From: Siphonodentalium dalli
Taxonomy: Eukaryota > Mollusca > Scaphopoda > Gadilida > Siphonodentaliidae
Direction of reading: 5' to 3'
Length of the DNA: 64,000 nucleotides
Assembly: GCA_032622095.1 (NCBI GenBank)
Contig: CP136066.1
Span: forward strand, 102,757,319 to 102,821,318
Shown: one piece after another, positions 32,030 through 44,140 of the stretch
Layout of the letters: each line of letters starts with the position of its first letter
Numbering within the stretch: position 1 is the stretch's first letter
Made by a program: the position numbers and the translations under genes
The notes under the pieces: model-generated
Seen by the model: only the letters and a program-made list of their open reading frames with translations
Databases searched by the model: none
What the model was told of the DNA's origin: nothing

Positions 32030-32775
32030 AGCATGATCCTTCCCCATATCAGTACCAGTTTACTCCCTGACCATCCAAGCATGGCCCCACTCTCCCCACC
32101 CCAGCATGGTCCCTCCCATCAGTACCAGTTTACTCCCTGACCATCCAAGCATGGCCCCACCCCAGCATGGTCCCTCCCATCAGTACCAGTTTACTCCCTG
32201 ACAATACAAGCATGGCCCCACCCAGCATGATCCCTCCCCTATCAGTACCAGTTTACTCCCTGACTATCCAAGCATGATGGCCCCACTCTCCCCACCCCAG
32301 CATGGTCCCTCCCCTATCAGTACCAGTTTACTCCCTGACTATCCCAAGCATGGCCCCACTCTCCCCACCCCAGAATGGTCCCTCCCATATCAGTACCAGT
32401 TAATCCGACCATCCAAGCATGGCCCCACTCTCCCCACCCCAGCATGGTCCCTCCCCTATCAGTACCAGTTTACTCCCCGACCATCCAAGCATGGCCCCAC
32501 TCTCCCCACCCCAGCATGGTCCCTCCCCTATCAGTATCAGTTTACTCCCCGACCATCCAAGCATGGCCCCACTCTCCCCACCCTAGCATGGTCCCTCCCA
32601 TATCAGTACCAGTTTACTCCCTGACCATCCAAGCATGGCCCCACTCTCCCCACCCAGCATGATCCCTCCCCGATCAGTACCAGTTTACTCCCTGACCATC
32701 CAAGCATGGTCCCACCCCAGCATGGTCACTCCCCTATCAGTACCACCCCAGCATGGTCCCTCCCCATCACCCACT
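32030..32775. repeat. ~76-bp C-rich minisatellite, about 10 units
   Basis: The unit carries tatcagtaccagtttactcc, ctgaccatccaagcatggcc, ccactctccccaccccagca and tggtccctcccc. Unit lengths vary by loss of the internal ccactctcc segment. The strand is strongly pyrimidine-rich and holds long stop-free Pro/Ser-rich frames that reflect the repeat only. Confidence 0.9.
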
Positions 32776-32834
32776 CTCTAAGGAGCATGCACAACAATGT
32801 GTAAACAAAATATTTTCAATTAAACACATTTATC

Positions 32835-32885
32835 ACATTGGATGGCTGTGCACCTTACCAACTGAGCCACTGGGGTAGTACTCCA
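32835..32885 (-). repeat. tRNA-like A-box remnant
   Basis: On the - strand, agtggctcagttggtaaggt resembles the D-arm/A-box of a tRNA or tRNA-derived SINE. No B box or cloverleaf follows, so this is at most a SINE fragment. Confidence 0.25.
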
Positions 32886-34136
32886 GGAGAGAGAGAGGAG
32901 GCAGATAGACCTCATTGTGTTTATTTTGTAGTAATAGTCGTATTAAAATAGTTTTCCACAGAAAAATGGGAATGTTACTATTGACAACAAAGCAGGAAAC
33001 AAGAAAAAGACAGCATCGAGTATCAATACATGTGGAAAACAAAATCAATATAAATGTTTCACTGTTTGTAATTTCAATGTAGTACAGGTATATGAAGCTC
33101 CTCAATCAGACTGTTCTCCTTGAATGTCTCGCCTTCACTTTGTTTAATAATATTTCTTCGCAAGAGGAATTATAGGGCGACGAAAACATCCGAATGCATG
33201 AATTATTGCACTTATTGCTAATTGTATATTTTTATTAACATCTGCCTATTAATCAAGTCTGGAACAGAATTTATACTTCATCAATTCATATTCATCCATC
33301 AAACTTTTGTATTTGTTATTTTGTGTTCGAGGCAGCAGGAAGATGCCCAACTATGGCCATGTTGCTCCTGTGCAATATCCATTATTATATGCCACATGTC
33401 ATATTGATGTCTTTGTTATTGTGCAAGAAAAAAAATCATATCTGATATCTAAGAGTAGGATACGTCTGTCTGTTTGGACTTTTCTCCCAGACCCCGGCAT
33501 CGGTGACTCCGGGTACCCTGGCAGCGTTAAAAAAATAAATATATATATAATTTAAATTGGAGCAAGAAGATCAATCTAAAAAAAAAAGTCATTTTTTTTG
33601 TTTGTTTTTTAATTGAATCCAAATGATAAAAATGCTGAATAAAGGCAACGGGTAGATGTGAGAAATCAGAAAAGTCTTTAAACCGATCACCAAGAATAAA
33701 CTGTGGAACAAATCTCCAGTAACGATATTACGCATCTTGGAACCAATGTTATGTAAACATTAAATACTGTTCGTGAATTGTGAAAAAACATTGCTGATCA
33801 TGCAGATAACAAAAATATTTAAGTCTGAATCTGTTTTTCAGAATATTTTCAATGCTGTGACTTTTCCATATTTTACCTTTATGTGATGGGATTTGATATT
33901 TTGTTGAAGTAAATGGACTTTTATTGATATGGTAATATAGCTGTAACAGTCATGTTTACAAAACAAAGATTTTGACATACGAAATCTCGTTGGAGAATTA
34001 TTGATAGTGATAATAACAAAGTTGATCTACTTTTACATGTACTTGTTGATGATAGTTGTTTTACAAATGTCATCTGGGTGAAATGTTGAAGCCTCGACCA
34101 TTTAGTTGCAAACAGTGAAATATTAACACTTTCATG
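32886..34136. other. Intergenic, no gene seen
   Basis: 33463-33530 is a copy of the 813-930 dispersed repeat (acgtctgtctgtttggactt, tctcccagaccccg). The remainder is AT-rich with no exon. Confidence 0.35.
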
Positions 34137-34574
34137 ACGGGAGCTGCCTGGCACAACATTAACGACCCTGTGCCAATGCATTCTTTTATATATGCGAGGT
34201 GACCATATATGCGAGTCGACCATAGGTCGCCTCGCATATATAAAAGAAAGCATTGGCCTAATTTTTTTTTTTATCAATTTTCTTACATTCTTTAAAAAAA
34301 AAAATCTTATATATCGCATATATAATAGAAAGCATTGGCCTAACAATTTTTTATCAATTTTCTTACATTCTTTAAAAAAAAAATCTTAAATTCTTTAAAC
34401 AATTTTTAATATATTTTTTTCATTCTTTAACAATTATAAAAAATATTATAAAATTTGTTAGGTCAATGCATTCTCTTATATATGCGAGGCGACCTATGGT
34501 CGACTGACATATATAAGAGAATGCATTGGCACAGGGCTTTCGCAAAAATTCAGGAAGCTCCAGTCATGAAAGGG
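34137..34574. mobile_element. Double-hairpin MITE, family 2, with expanded AT-rich centre
   Basis: TTAA (34133-34136) precedes cactttcatgacgggagctg, and the right end is caggaagctccagtcatgaa followed by aggg and TTGA, a damaged TTAA. The two hairpins (tatatgcgagtcgaccatag and its partners) are separated by ~200 bases of repeated tttttatcaattttcttaca. Confidence 0.7.
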
Positions 34575-34732
34575 TTGAAGTCTTGTTTCTCAGCAAGTCT
34601 GAATAATTAAACATCAATTATTATCAATCATTCACACAAATAAATACAACAAACCACACCTTATACATTAGAACTAATACAACATGCTTTAGTGTAATGA
34701 TAGTTTACTGAAGAATTGTTATTGGCATAATT

Positions 34733-35694
34733 ATTAAAGATTGTCTATCTCTTCTTAGAACAAGTTTTATTTAGTTTCCGCGATAAAAAATTTGGACATT
34801 TTATGGCTCGTGGAGTGTAGCAAGCAGGAGAACTATCTGAGATCACTTGAACATCTCACCATGTTCTAAAAATAGTAACAAAAATATGTCCTAATTGATT
34901 ATCGCTTTATATAAGAAAATATGGATATAAAATCAATATTAATTGATTGAAGCATTTCCAGACAGGTGTTTTCGACTTCATATTATTTGAGTCGAAAACT
35001 ATATAAAAGGTATTTAGGAAGAGATAATCCATCTGTAAAAGTTGCATAGTGGGTTTAAATTGTATTAGCTCAAGATTAAATTTTGATTGTCGGATAAGAA
35101 TTATCCAACAGAAATTCTCCGATTAGGTTCTTTGAATCATTTAATTTTAAAGAGAAATTCTTTGCCAATCCAACCATGTAAATTCTGATATCATTATTTC
35201 AGAATAATTGAATAAATTTGGTACTTTTCCATGAGGTAGTAAGTCAGAAAAACTCAGTTTCCCTGGTCTTGAAGAAAGTGTATCTCTTCCTTGGAAGTTT
35301 ATATAGAATCCGGTGTATAAAATAATAGATATGAATCGAGAACACCTGTCTGGAATAACTTCTATCAATTAATATCAATATTATTTGAATTTCTAATTGC
35401 ATTCCCGAGACAGTAAAAGGGCCTATCTTTTGAACAGAAATCTGACGAAAACATTCATTGTGTACCAAGAGGGAGAACTTCATTTTGTTAGCACCCTCAA
35501 TTAAGCAAATTTCATTTCAACTAAGAGACTTCACCTCGGATTACACTTGGCAGTATCAGAAATAAATAACTTTATTATCTCTTCAGTTTTATCTTTATTT
35601 TATTTACAAAAATGCTATTTGTGTAGCCTTGATATTGGGTTTATATAAATTATGCTGTTGCAGCTGTGGCCTGGAAGAGATACACTATCTTTAA
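34733..35694. mobile_element. Large family-5 TIR element with inner inverted pair
   Basis: The outer ends attaaagattgtctatctct and gaagagatacactatcttta pair. An inner pair (ttccagacaggtgttttcga near 34955 and gaacacctgtctggaa near 35340) makes the element look like two family-5 units joined tail to tail. Confidence 0.55.
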
Positions 35695-36256
35695 CTTATC
35701 AACTGAACCTCCATAGAAACGAATGAATGGGAATCAGTAAACCCTTCAGTGAGTTTGTTTAGTTAGGGTTTAACGTCGTTTTAGCCACTTGGCCATATCA
35801 CAACTGATCCCTTAAGTGAGTATCCATTTATTAAATGGTTAAAGGTACTCAATCTGATTCGATGGTCCCAATATAATCAGATTCCAACAACAAGAACATT
35901 TTTAGAAATGCCAATTCAGTTATCAGAATCGATTCATTGCCCAAAAATAATGCTAACCACTGTCAACTGTAGTACAAAATTGCCTGAAACATGTTATTTA
36001 TCAAATTTGGCCTTACATATCCTCTTCATTTTAGAGTAATCCATCTGGTCCGAGACCATAGGCTCCACGACTTTACTGGGCCACTAATAAGTTTGATGGT
36101 GAAAAATAATAGATTGAAAAAAATCAATATCTAATAAATCTTGAGCTTTGATCAGTGGGTTCCTCAACTCGAATCAAATATTTTTACCCCTGAATCCAAA
36201 TAAATAGTAATTGAGGGTCGCTTAATTGGATTATGCATCTTTAAGTTAGAGGTTAA
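35695..36256. other. Intergenic, no gene seen
   Basis: The sequence is AT-rich. The word aatgaatgggaatcagta occurs near 35722 and again near 36551, flanking the family-2 element. No exon is seen. Confidence 0.3.
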
Positions 36257-36469
36257 CCCTTTCATGACGGGAGCTTCGCTGGTGCAGCATTAAAGATCAT
36301 GAGCCAGCGCATTTGCTTATATGCGAGTCTCCCATAGGTCAAGGTAAATATTGTTAGGCCAATGCATTCTTTTATATGCGGGGCTCCTATGGGAGACTCG
36401 CATATATAAGAGAATGCACTGGCACAGGGTATTTAATGCTGCACCACCACAGCTACCTTCATGCAAGGG
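36257..36469. mobile_element. Double-hairpin MITE, family 2, intact TTAA duplication
   Basis: TTAA lies at 36253-36256 and 36470-36473. The ends are ccctttcatgacgggagctt and accttcatgcaaggg. The hairpin cores are gagtctcccata and its partner. Confidence 0.8.
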
Positions 36470-36919
36470 TTAATAAGGATTTAATTGATTTACAGACATG
36501 TGTAGGGCTATTGTTTTATTGAACTTATTAGCTGAACGTCCCTGTAAGTGAATGAATGGGAATCAGTATACCCATTTGGAGAGTAGTCAGTTGTTAAAGG
36601 GTTAACGAGAGGGTAGCAGTTAATAACAAGTTAATTGATTTACAGACAAATCCACAAAAATCATATTGGAAAGAATAGCACAATGCAAAACATCAAAATT
36701 AATAACAATTAACAGTGAGATAACAGTAAATATACACTATATTCTATATATATCTACACAATGAATGTGAATCAAGAGCAAAGGTCAGCCTCCTCCAACA
36801 AACATCCAAACAGAGAGACAGTGGGAGAATCATATCCCCGTAACGGCAACCCACAAAGCTGCAAGTTCCAGTCTTATACAAAGAAAACCCAAGAATTAAA
36901 ATATAAGAATTTCATTTAA

Positions 36920-37176
36920 TCCTTTCATGTTGGGAGATGCACTGGTGGAGCATTAAAGATTGTGTGCCAGTGCATTCTCTTGTATATGCGAATCTCCCAT
37001 AGGGAGCCTCGTATATAAGAGAATGCACTGGCTTACAAGGTGAAGGTAAATATTGTTAGGCCAATGTATTCTCCTATATATGTGAGGCTCTCTATGGGAG
37101 ACTCACATATATAAGAGAATGCATTGGCACAGGGTTTTTTTTGGCAAAATTTCAGGAATCTCAAGTCATAGAAGGG
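36920..37176. mobile_element. Double-hairpin MITE, family 2, intact TTAA duplication
   Basis: TTAA lies at 36916-36919 and 37177-37180. The ends are tcctttcatgttgggagatg and tcaagtcatagaaggg. Two hairpins pair around cccatagggagcctcg and ggctctctatgggagactca. Confidence 0.8.
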
Positions 37177-37638
37177 TTAAATAAGTACTTCGATATAAAT
37201 TTTGTGACTTCAGCAATGTTTCTAAATCAAATTTCTAGTCTAAAAATCCAACATGGGAGAGGGAAACCACAGTTATTGAAGGAATGCATGAATTTCTCAG
37301 TCATAGCCACATCAGAATAGAACATATTCGTATGTTCAGTCTTGACATTTCATGGGAATTATATTATTTTATTTTTAATAGCCAATCGGAATAATTCCAT
37401 AACAGCTTTATTTAACAGCTGTGAATGCAGTTGCCTGTAAGTACATGTAGATTTGGATCATTGGAGGAAATGCAAATATATATTGACAAAATAAATAGTG
37501 ATATTAATCTATGGAAATTAGCACTTTAAATTAAAACACCAAAATTATCCTCATATGATTGAGCAACCAATTCTTAGAACAAAAACATTTCGGCAACATT
37601 AGGAAAAAAATATTTCTTCAGCAAACAATGTATATGTA

Positions 37639-37855
37639 CAGTAATGCCCTAAGTAATCGACCTCTTAACACAGCAGAATTATAGGTAACTTTTCAGGATT
37701 TAGTCGGAAATATGGCTTGTTGCCATTCATCGGAAAGCTCTCGGGGAGAGCTTTCCGATGAATGGCAACAAGCCATATTTCCGACTAAATCCTGAAAAGT
37801 TACCCATAATTCTGCTGTGGTTAAGAGGTCGATAACTTAAGTTAGGGCATTACTG
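37639..37855. mobile_element. Palindromic MITE, family 1, TA target duplication
   Basis: It runs from cagtaatgccctaagtaatc to gggcattactg with TA on each side. The arms meet at aagctctcggggagagcttt and pair almost without mismatch for about 100 bases. Confidence 0.85.
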
Positions 37856-38684
37856 TAGGCCTACTAATAAGGTTGGTTCAATGTGTGGAAGTTATCTATG
37901 AACAATATATATAAAAGTGTGAACGTTATTGCACAGGTTTGTTCAAAGCGATGTGGTTTGAATTATACCTCATGGCAGGACAAACTATTGCGATAACGTT
38001 AACCTGTTAAAGAGTATGGTGTCATGTCATTCTATTTATTGCACACCCAAAGACTAACTTGCACCACACTGAAATTTGATATTATGCATTTCATTTAGTT
38101 GAAAAAAAATAAAACAAGTGATTTAGGTATAATATTTAGTGAAGACGGCATTAAAACAACATAATCAAGTTCTATTGTCCTGTAGCTAGAATCTTTTATT
38201 GAATGTTTTGGAACTTTTGAGAACAGTGTTTTTTGGCATCTTTCGAAAATAAACCACTGGATGTGCAATAAGCATTTAAATTAATATATTCTCTGGTTAT
38301 ATGACTGACATGATATTGTGGCAGTGTTCAAAACTGAATCGTTGATAAATAGAAAAATTAAAAGAACCACAATTTTTTTCAAAGTAAAATGAGATATGTG
38401 ACAGAATCTATTCTGCTGTCATGAGAATATGATGGTGTCTGGTAACAGAAAATGCTTTGTTCCCAGAAGTAAAAACTGAAGAAATTCAAAACCATTAGAC
38501 ATTATTTCTCGGCTATTTTAAAGATTTTTTGAGACCTTCAATTCCAAAAAAATTCTACTGAATTATAGTATGAACTGTGTACTGTATTTATGGCAAAATG
38601 GAACAAGAATAAATTTTGCGCTCAGGTGAGCTACGAAAATAATTATCATATTAATGCTATTGAAGGTTGTCACAGGAATTTTAT
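37856..38684. other. Intergenic, no gene seen
   Basis: The sequence is AT-rich and noncoding on both strands, with no repeat recognised. Confidence 0.3.
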
Positions 38685-38906
38685 CCTTTCATGACAGGAG
38701 CTGTGCTGGTGCAGAATTAAAGATCCTGTGAGAGTATATTCTCTACTATATGATATATCAGAGAATGCACTGGCTTACAAGATTAAGGTAAATATCATTA
38801 GGCCAATGTATTCTCTCTCCCAATGCGAGACTCGCATATATAAGATAATGCATTGGCATGGCACAGGGTTTTCACAAAATTTCAGGAAGCTGCAGTCATG
38901 GAAAGG
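38685..38906. mobile_element. Double-hairpin MITE, family 2, degraded
   Basis: The left end cctttcatgacaggagctgt follows TTAT, not TTAA. The right end tgcagtcatggaaagg is followed by TTAA. One hairpin is shortened. Confidence 0.65.
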
Positions 38907-39088
38907 TTAAACAAATTCCAAGCCTTGGATGGTCATTTGTTCGATTTAAAACTGTCGTAGGTTTTCCAGAGTCCAAGAGAATGAGCAAATGGTAACTAAG
39001 AAACCCAGACCGTATCTACAAGAAGCTGAGATCATGTACACAAGCACATGGAAGAACACAAGTAAGAATTCTGGTTCAAAAGTTACTA

Positions 39089-39303
39089 CAGTAATGCCCT
39101 AAATAAAGCGACTCCTTAACCACAGCAGAATTATGGGTAACTTTTCAGGATTTAGTCGGAAATATGGCTTGTTGCCATTCATCGGAAAGCTCTCAGTGTG
39201 AGCTTTCCAATGAATGGCAACAAGCCATATTTCCGACTAAATCTTTAAAAGTTACCCATAATTCTGCTGTGGTTAAGGAGTCGCTTTATTTAGGGCATTA
39301 CTG
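39089..39303. mobile_element. Palindromic MITE, family 1
   Basis: It runs from cagtaatgccctaaataaag to gggcattactg with TA flanks. The loop is aagctctcagtgtgagcttt. Confidence 0.85.
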
Positions 39304-39575
39304 TATAAATCAAATTTCTTTTTCCCCGGGGTTCTTGTGTTCTCCCGAGTTTCTTGTCGACAGGATCTGGTGTTCTTTTGTCGTCAGTCCAGTGTGCCGA
39401 TGGGAACAGTGCAATATGATAATGAAATACATGTAGTACAATTACATTTGATGAGGATGAAAACAACAAATTGATGATAAAGATAGATTCCGTGCTCTTA
39501 ACAATAAGGAATGCCATCAGAAGACAAGCACCAAGGAACTTACAGGGGTATTGTAGAAACAATAGGAATCAAATA

Positions 39576-39788
39576 CAGTAATGCTCTAAGTAATCAACCC
39601 CTTAACCACAGCAGAATTATGGGTAACTTTTCAGGATTTAATCGGAAATATGGCTTGTTGCCATTCATTGGAAAGCTCTCCCTGAGAGCTTTCCGATGAA
39701 TGGCAACAAGCCATATTTCTGACTAAATCCTGAAAAGTTACCCATAATTCTGCTGTGGTTAAGGAGTCGATTACTTAGAGCATTACTG
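39576..39788. mobile_element. Palindromic MITE, family 1
   Basis: It runs from cagtaatgctctaagtaatc to gagcattactg with TA flanks. The loop is aagctctccctgagagcttt. Confidence 0.85.
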
Positions 39789-39869
39789 TATCCCAAATTT
39801 GGAACTGACCTCAAAAGTTAAAGAGTATTCTGGGACGAGTAAACGTTTTGAGTAATCTGTTTCAATTAA

Positions 39870-40165
39870 TCCTTTCTTTACTGAATACTAATTGAAAGTA
39901 GTTTTCTTGAGACTACAGTAATGCCCTAAATAATCGACTCCTTAAACACAGCAGAATTATGGGTAACTATAGGGCATTACTATAGGCTGTTTCTTAAACT
40001 TATTATCTGAACATTTCCCACCAAGAATAGGAAACCTTCTGCACTTTTACTATTTGTTAGGTCTTTGTCAGCCGCTTATAATTCCTGAACACCCCTACAG
40101 ATGAATAATAGACCATTCCAATGTATATTTTTATAACTTAATGGGACCATTCAGTAAAGAAAGGG
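39870..40165. mobile_element. TTAA-flanked MITE (family 4) carrying a family-1 insertion
   Basis: TTAA lies at 39866-39869 and 40166-40169. The ends tcctttctttactgaatact and attcagtaaagaaaggg are inverted repeats. The family words are aacttattatctgaacattt and cagatgaataatagacc. A shortened family-1 element (39916-39982) lies inside. Confidence 0.75.
39916..39982. mobile_element. Internally deleted family-1 MITE nested in family 4
   Basis: The element runs from cagtaatgccctaaataatc to agggcattacta, only 67 bp, lacking the whole palindrome centre. Confidence 0.7.
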
Positions 40166-40192
40166 TTAATAAAGAACTTCATGCTGTAGTTA

Positions 40193-40402
40193 CAGTAATG
40201 GCCTAAATAATCGACTCCTTAACCACAGCAGAATTATGGGTAACTTTTCAGGATTTAGTATGAAATATGGCTTGTTGCCATTCATTGGAAAGCTCTGTGA
40301 GAGCTTTCGGGTGAATGGCAACAAGCCATATTTCCGACTAAATCCTGAAAAGTTACCCATAATTCTGCTGTGGTTAAGGAGTCGATTATTTAGGCCATTA
40401 TG
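40193..40402. mobile_element. Palindromic MITE, family 1
   Basis: It runs from cagtaatggcctaaataatc to aggccattatg. The loop is aagctctgtgagagctttcg. It starts 27 bases after the family-4 element. Confidence 0.8.
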
Positions 40403-40880
40403 TTACATGAATTCAGCACAAGCTGCCGCTAAAGCCCAATAATATGGTGCCGTAAACTATGATAAGATAAACGCATAACTGCCATGAATCTCAAGAGCAC
40501 TATAGTCAATATAGTTCCTAATAAATAAGCTTAGAGCTATTAGGACTAGATTAAAGACTGATTGCTTCGCTATAAGTCATTGCACAGGACAGAGTATAAA
40601 ATTATAACATAGCTCAAAAGAGGTTCACCGAGATTATATGTTTGTTAACTACCTAGTTAGCTAATTAGTAATGTATGTTATATTCTTGTCTACAAATGCA
40701 ACACAAGTCCACACTGGATGTTTTAATTAAGAAATGTGCATAAATCTAAGTAAGATCCTGGCAAAAAAAAGTATAGGAGTTTAGTCACATGCAATATTTA
40801 AATGTGGCCACTGATGTCAGAAAAATTACTTAAGAAAATAAAACAAATAGTGATGTGTTCTCAGTTTCCTCTCTCATTAA
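40403..40880. other. Intergenic, no gene seen
   Basis: The sequence is AT-rich with no exon or repeat recognised. Confidence 0.3.
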
Positions 40881-41273
40881 CCCTTTACCCAACAAACCGG
40901 CCAAAACCGGCCAAATAAAGCTTCAACAGCCTAAAATATCTTCGGTCTGTCTCAATAGAACCATACAAATATGGATATCATTGGAACCGGCTCCTTGACC
41001 ACATTGTGATAGTTACAGTTATGCCCTGTGCCAATGCATTCTCTTATATATGCGAGTCGACCATAGGTCGCCTCGCATATATAAGAGAATGCATTGGCTT
41101 AAAAAAAAATCTTTTTTAAACACTTTTTACCATTTTTTCTTACATTCTTTAACAATTTTATAATTTTTAATGTGTTAAGCCAATGCATTCTCTTATATAT
41201 GCGAGGCGACCTATGATCGACTCGCATATATAAGAGAATGCATTGGCACAGGGCCGTTCTGTTGGGTAAAGGG
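40881..41273. mobile_element. TTAA-flanked MITE with family-2 core but different ends
   Basis: TTAA lies at 40877-40880 and 41274-41277. The ends are ccctttacccaaca and tgttgggtaaaggg, a perfect 14-bp inverted repeat unlike the CCTTTCATGA ends of family 2. The inside carries the same hairpins (ccaatgcattctcttatata, gcgagtcgaccataggtcgc). It also carries accggccaaaaccggccaaa near the left end. Confidence 0.8.
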
Positions 41274-41727
41274 TTAATCTTCTGGGGTGTCAAATATTTT
41301 CTTTTTTTGAAAACATAATCTTGTAGCATTTCCTGATATATATTCCTTTTATATATAAACTCTCTTTTCGGAAAACCAAATTTTTTATCTATGAAACTCA
41401 TTTTTTTAATAACTTGTATGTATCCCCATTAATCAAATAGGCCCATAACTCTGGCAACTACATCATCTGATCAAACCAAGAATTGAATTGTATGTAATTT
41501 TCAATCATAAATGCACAGTCACAGAAGACTGTCATTTTTCGTTTGAAATTGTTATCGTTTATAATTGAAGTGAATAGACAGTGGGCGAAGTATATATATA
41601 GAGAGGTTTAGGTTGAAAATGTCAAACTTTGGCAGTCAAGAAATATCAGATTATACTATTTCATCACAGTGTGGAAAGAGACTGGCCAATCATATAACAA
41701 TTATATTTTGTTGATATCCTCCATAAG

Positions 41728-41819
41728 CAGAATGAGGTCCCCAGAGGGTGAATTTAAGTGATGATAGCCTGCTATACGGGATAGCATCACTAAATTCACC
41801 CTATGGGGACCTCATTCTG
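41728..41819. mobile_element. Single family-3 hairpin
   Basis: cagaatgaggtccccagagg pairs with tatggggacctcattctg around atgatagcctgctatacggg. Confidence 0.8.
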
Positions 41820-42667
41820 AAAGTGACAAGACAAGCTATAATCAGGCTTGTCTCCATTATGTTACACAACCTTGTTTGGAAATAAAACATACTGTTTTGA
41901 CTACTGGATATTTTCACGCTTCGGGCAAAAGAGAATTATAGGCTAAAAAAAGATTATTTTAACCTGATTGGCAAAGTTAAAAGTTTTTCAATCTAAACTT
42001 CTCCGTTATAACAGTTTTTGATATTGGCCTATTAAAATTCAATGCAGCCTTCTTCGGATTACAAGGGAGGTGCCTGAGAACACAGCATTTAATTTTTTTT
42101 AGCACTAATGAAACAAAGGTCATACAATGAATATGGTAATATTTTGAAAGAATGTTAACATGTATCATGATCAAGACGGAATCAAAATATTCTCTCACAA
42201 CAAACTTAAGAAAAAAATAACACAAGTCTAAAAGAAGCCCTACTCTATATAAAAAGTTGGAAGACAAAGACATTGACTCTTTGGAGAATCAGAGGGAAAC
42301 GAATGACTTTTTTTAGTTAATATTTTTTATATTTGGATGAGTTTTTTCAGAACAGAATGTATAATCAAACAAAGTAGGGGTTCCAATCAACAATAACATA
42401 TTCTCAATAAAATACAGAACTGTTTTTGAGTTCCTGAAAATGTTTTGATACAGCAATCGATTATCATAGCAATTAAGTTCAAAATACATGTTGGAATGTC
42501 TCGACTACGGTAACAAGTAAATTTAAACTTGATTTACCCATTTAAAAAAATCATATTTTCAAGTTCATTCATTAGTCAAGAAACCTAAATCATGAAAACT
42601 CCCATCATAATCATGTGACCTGAAAAATATCGAATAATAAGATTTCACAATTTGTATTTCAAATAAT
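41820..42667. other. Intergenic, no gene seen
   Basis: The sequence is AT-rich and noncoding on both strands. Confidence 0.3.
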
Positions 42668-42764
42668 CAGTAATGCCCTAAATAATCGACTCCTTAACCA
42701 CAGCAGAATTATTGGTAATTTTTCAGGATTTAGTCGGAAATGTTGCCATTCATCGGAAAGCTCC
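42668..42764. mobile_element. Half copy of family-1 MITE
   Basis: Only the left arm is present, from cagtaatgccctaaataatc to catcggaaagctc, with a deletion of the tatggct word. Confidence 0.7.
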
Positions 42765-44140
42765 TGAGTACCGTTCAAACTAGATTGGCTCTGATTTTTA
42801 CATTTATGTGACTTGATTATAAACTAAATTAGGTTCTGCCACAATAACAGCTACAAAAGAGTTTCAGTCCGACCTAACATGATTTTTGGGAAGTTAAAAC
42901 CTGTGAATAATGAAATATTTCAAGATTTTGTTTGTGACATTTCGATCAAATTACCATGTAAGTTTCTACGGCATTTGAACAAAAGCTATATATTGTATAT
43001 ACATGATAATGGATCAAATTTGTTTTACATCATGCTCATCCAGTAAAATTGTAAATATTATTAAACACATCCAAATTTTGTTATGGATGAAGTACTCTTC
43101 CGTGGAACCGTTTAAGATGAAACCTTGTCATGTTGTGAAAAATTCTTGATATATCCTCAATACAATCCGCAAAAATTATTGTACAGTGAATAGCTTTGAT
43201 TTTGTCAAATATTTTCGTGGTTTCTCACAAATCGGCGTTTCATGGGAATTAGTTGGTCAAGGATGGTACCTGTCAACCTCAACAGGTCTGACAATACCAG
43301 CTCTAAGTAGTCATTGCTTAGAACTTGACCTTCGGATAGCCTGGAGTCGATATGGCATCATTCAATCAGTGTGCTAATTTCACATTCTGACGAAGTAGAA
43401 GTAACATTGTTTCATGTAACCTGCAAGTTTTGAAACCATTAGCCTTTGTTGAGGACGCAAATAAATGTGTTGAAAGGAAAGCCCCTCTTTCTAATGGAAT
43501 GTTCCAGAACTGCACACATGTTCCAAGACTTTACATGACCATTAAATTGGGCTAATTTGAAAAGACTAAAAACTACAAGATATAGCGCAACTTGAACCAT
43601 TTGTTTCATAGACCATTGTGGCAAGGGCAGACTGACTCTAGTCTGTACCATGTACAGGTAGTTTGTGTTTTCATGAGTAGAATGCAGTTGGATTAACTCA
43701 ACAAACTATATTTAAATTGTGAAAAAACGTCCAGACGAAGATGTTGAGCATTGATTGAGTAATCATCAGAGGTGCCTATCGCAATAATTGGAGTTGCGAT
43801 ATATACCGGGAGAAATTTATTTTGGGCGGTGTAAGACGGTGTGAGTTTTCATATCGCGGTGTTGAGTCTGTTGACGATTAATTAAAATATCATACAGTCA
43901 TAATAGATATAAATGGAAATTGAGTAACAACCCTCCATCGAGTATCCATGGTTAAGCTCTCCAAATACCAGCTAGAGCTACCATTTGAAGGATCAGAAGA
44001 AATTTATATTTTCACATCAAGCAGTTTTGTGAATTGTATTCTGGATTTATCAAGACAGGTTGTGGATCAACCAAACTTCCACATAAATAATTTAGGACAT
44101 TCACAACTGATCAACAAAATTTTGTACATAAACAATGATA
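42765..44140. other. Atlastin 3' UTR and downstream flank
   Basis: The - strand transcript would continue from 44140 to about 43800, where an AATAAA lies. 42765-43795 shows no exon or clear repeat. Confidence 0.4.
43816..43821 (-). promoter_or_regulatory. Possible atlastin poly(A) signal AATAAA
   Basis: An AATAAA on the - strand lies about 320 bases after the atlastin stop at 44141. The sequence between has no other gene. In AT-rich DNA this hexamer occurs often by chance. Confidence 0.35.

Noticed and set aside
32274-32662. Pro/Ser-rich frames of 95-116 codons
   Set aside because: They are translations of the ~76-bp minisatellite in two frames; no start context or unique sequence.
32835-32885. 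tRNA gene on the - strand
   Set aside because: Only an A-box-like word; no B box, anticodon arm or acceptor stem.
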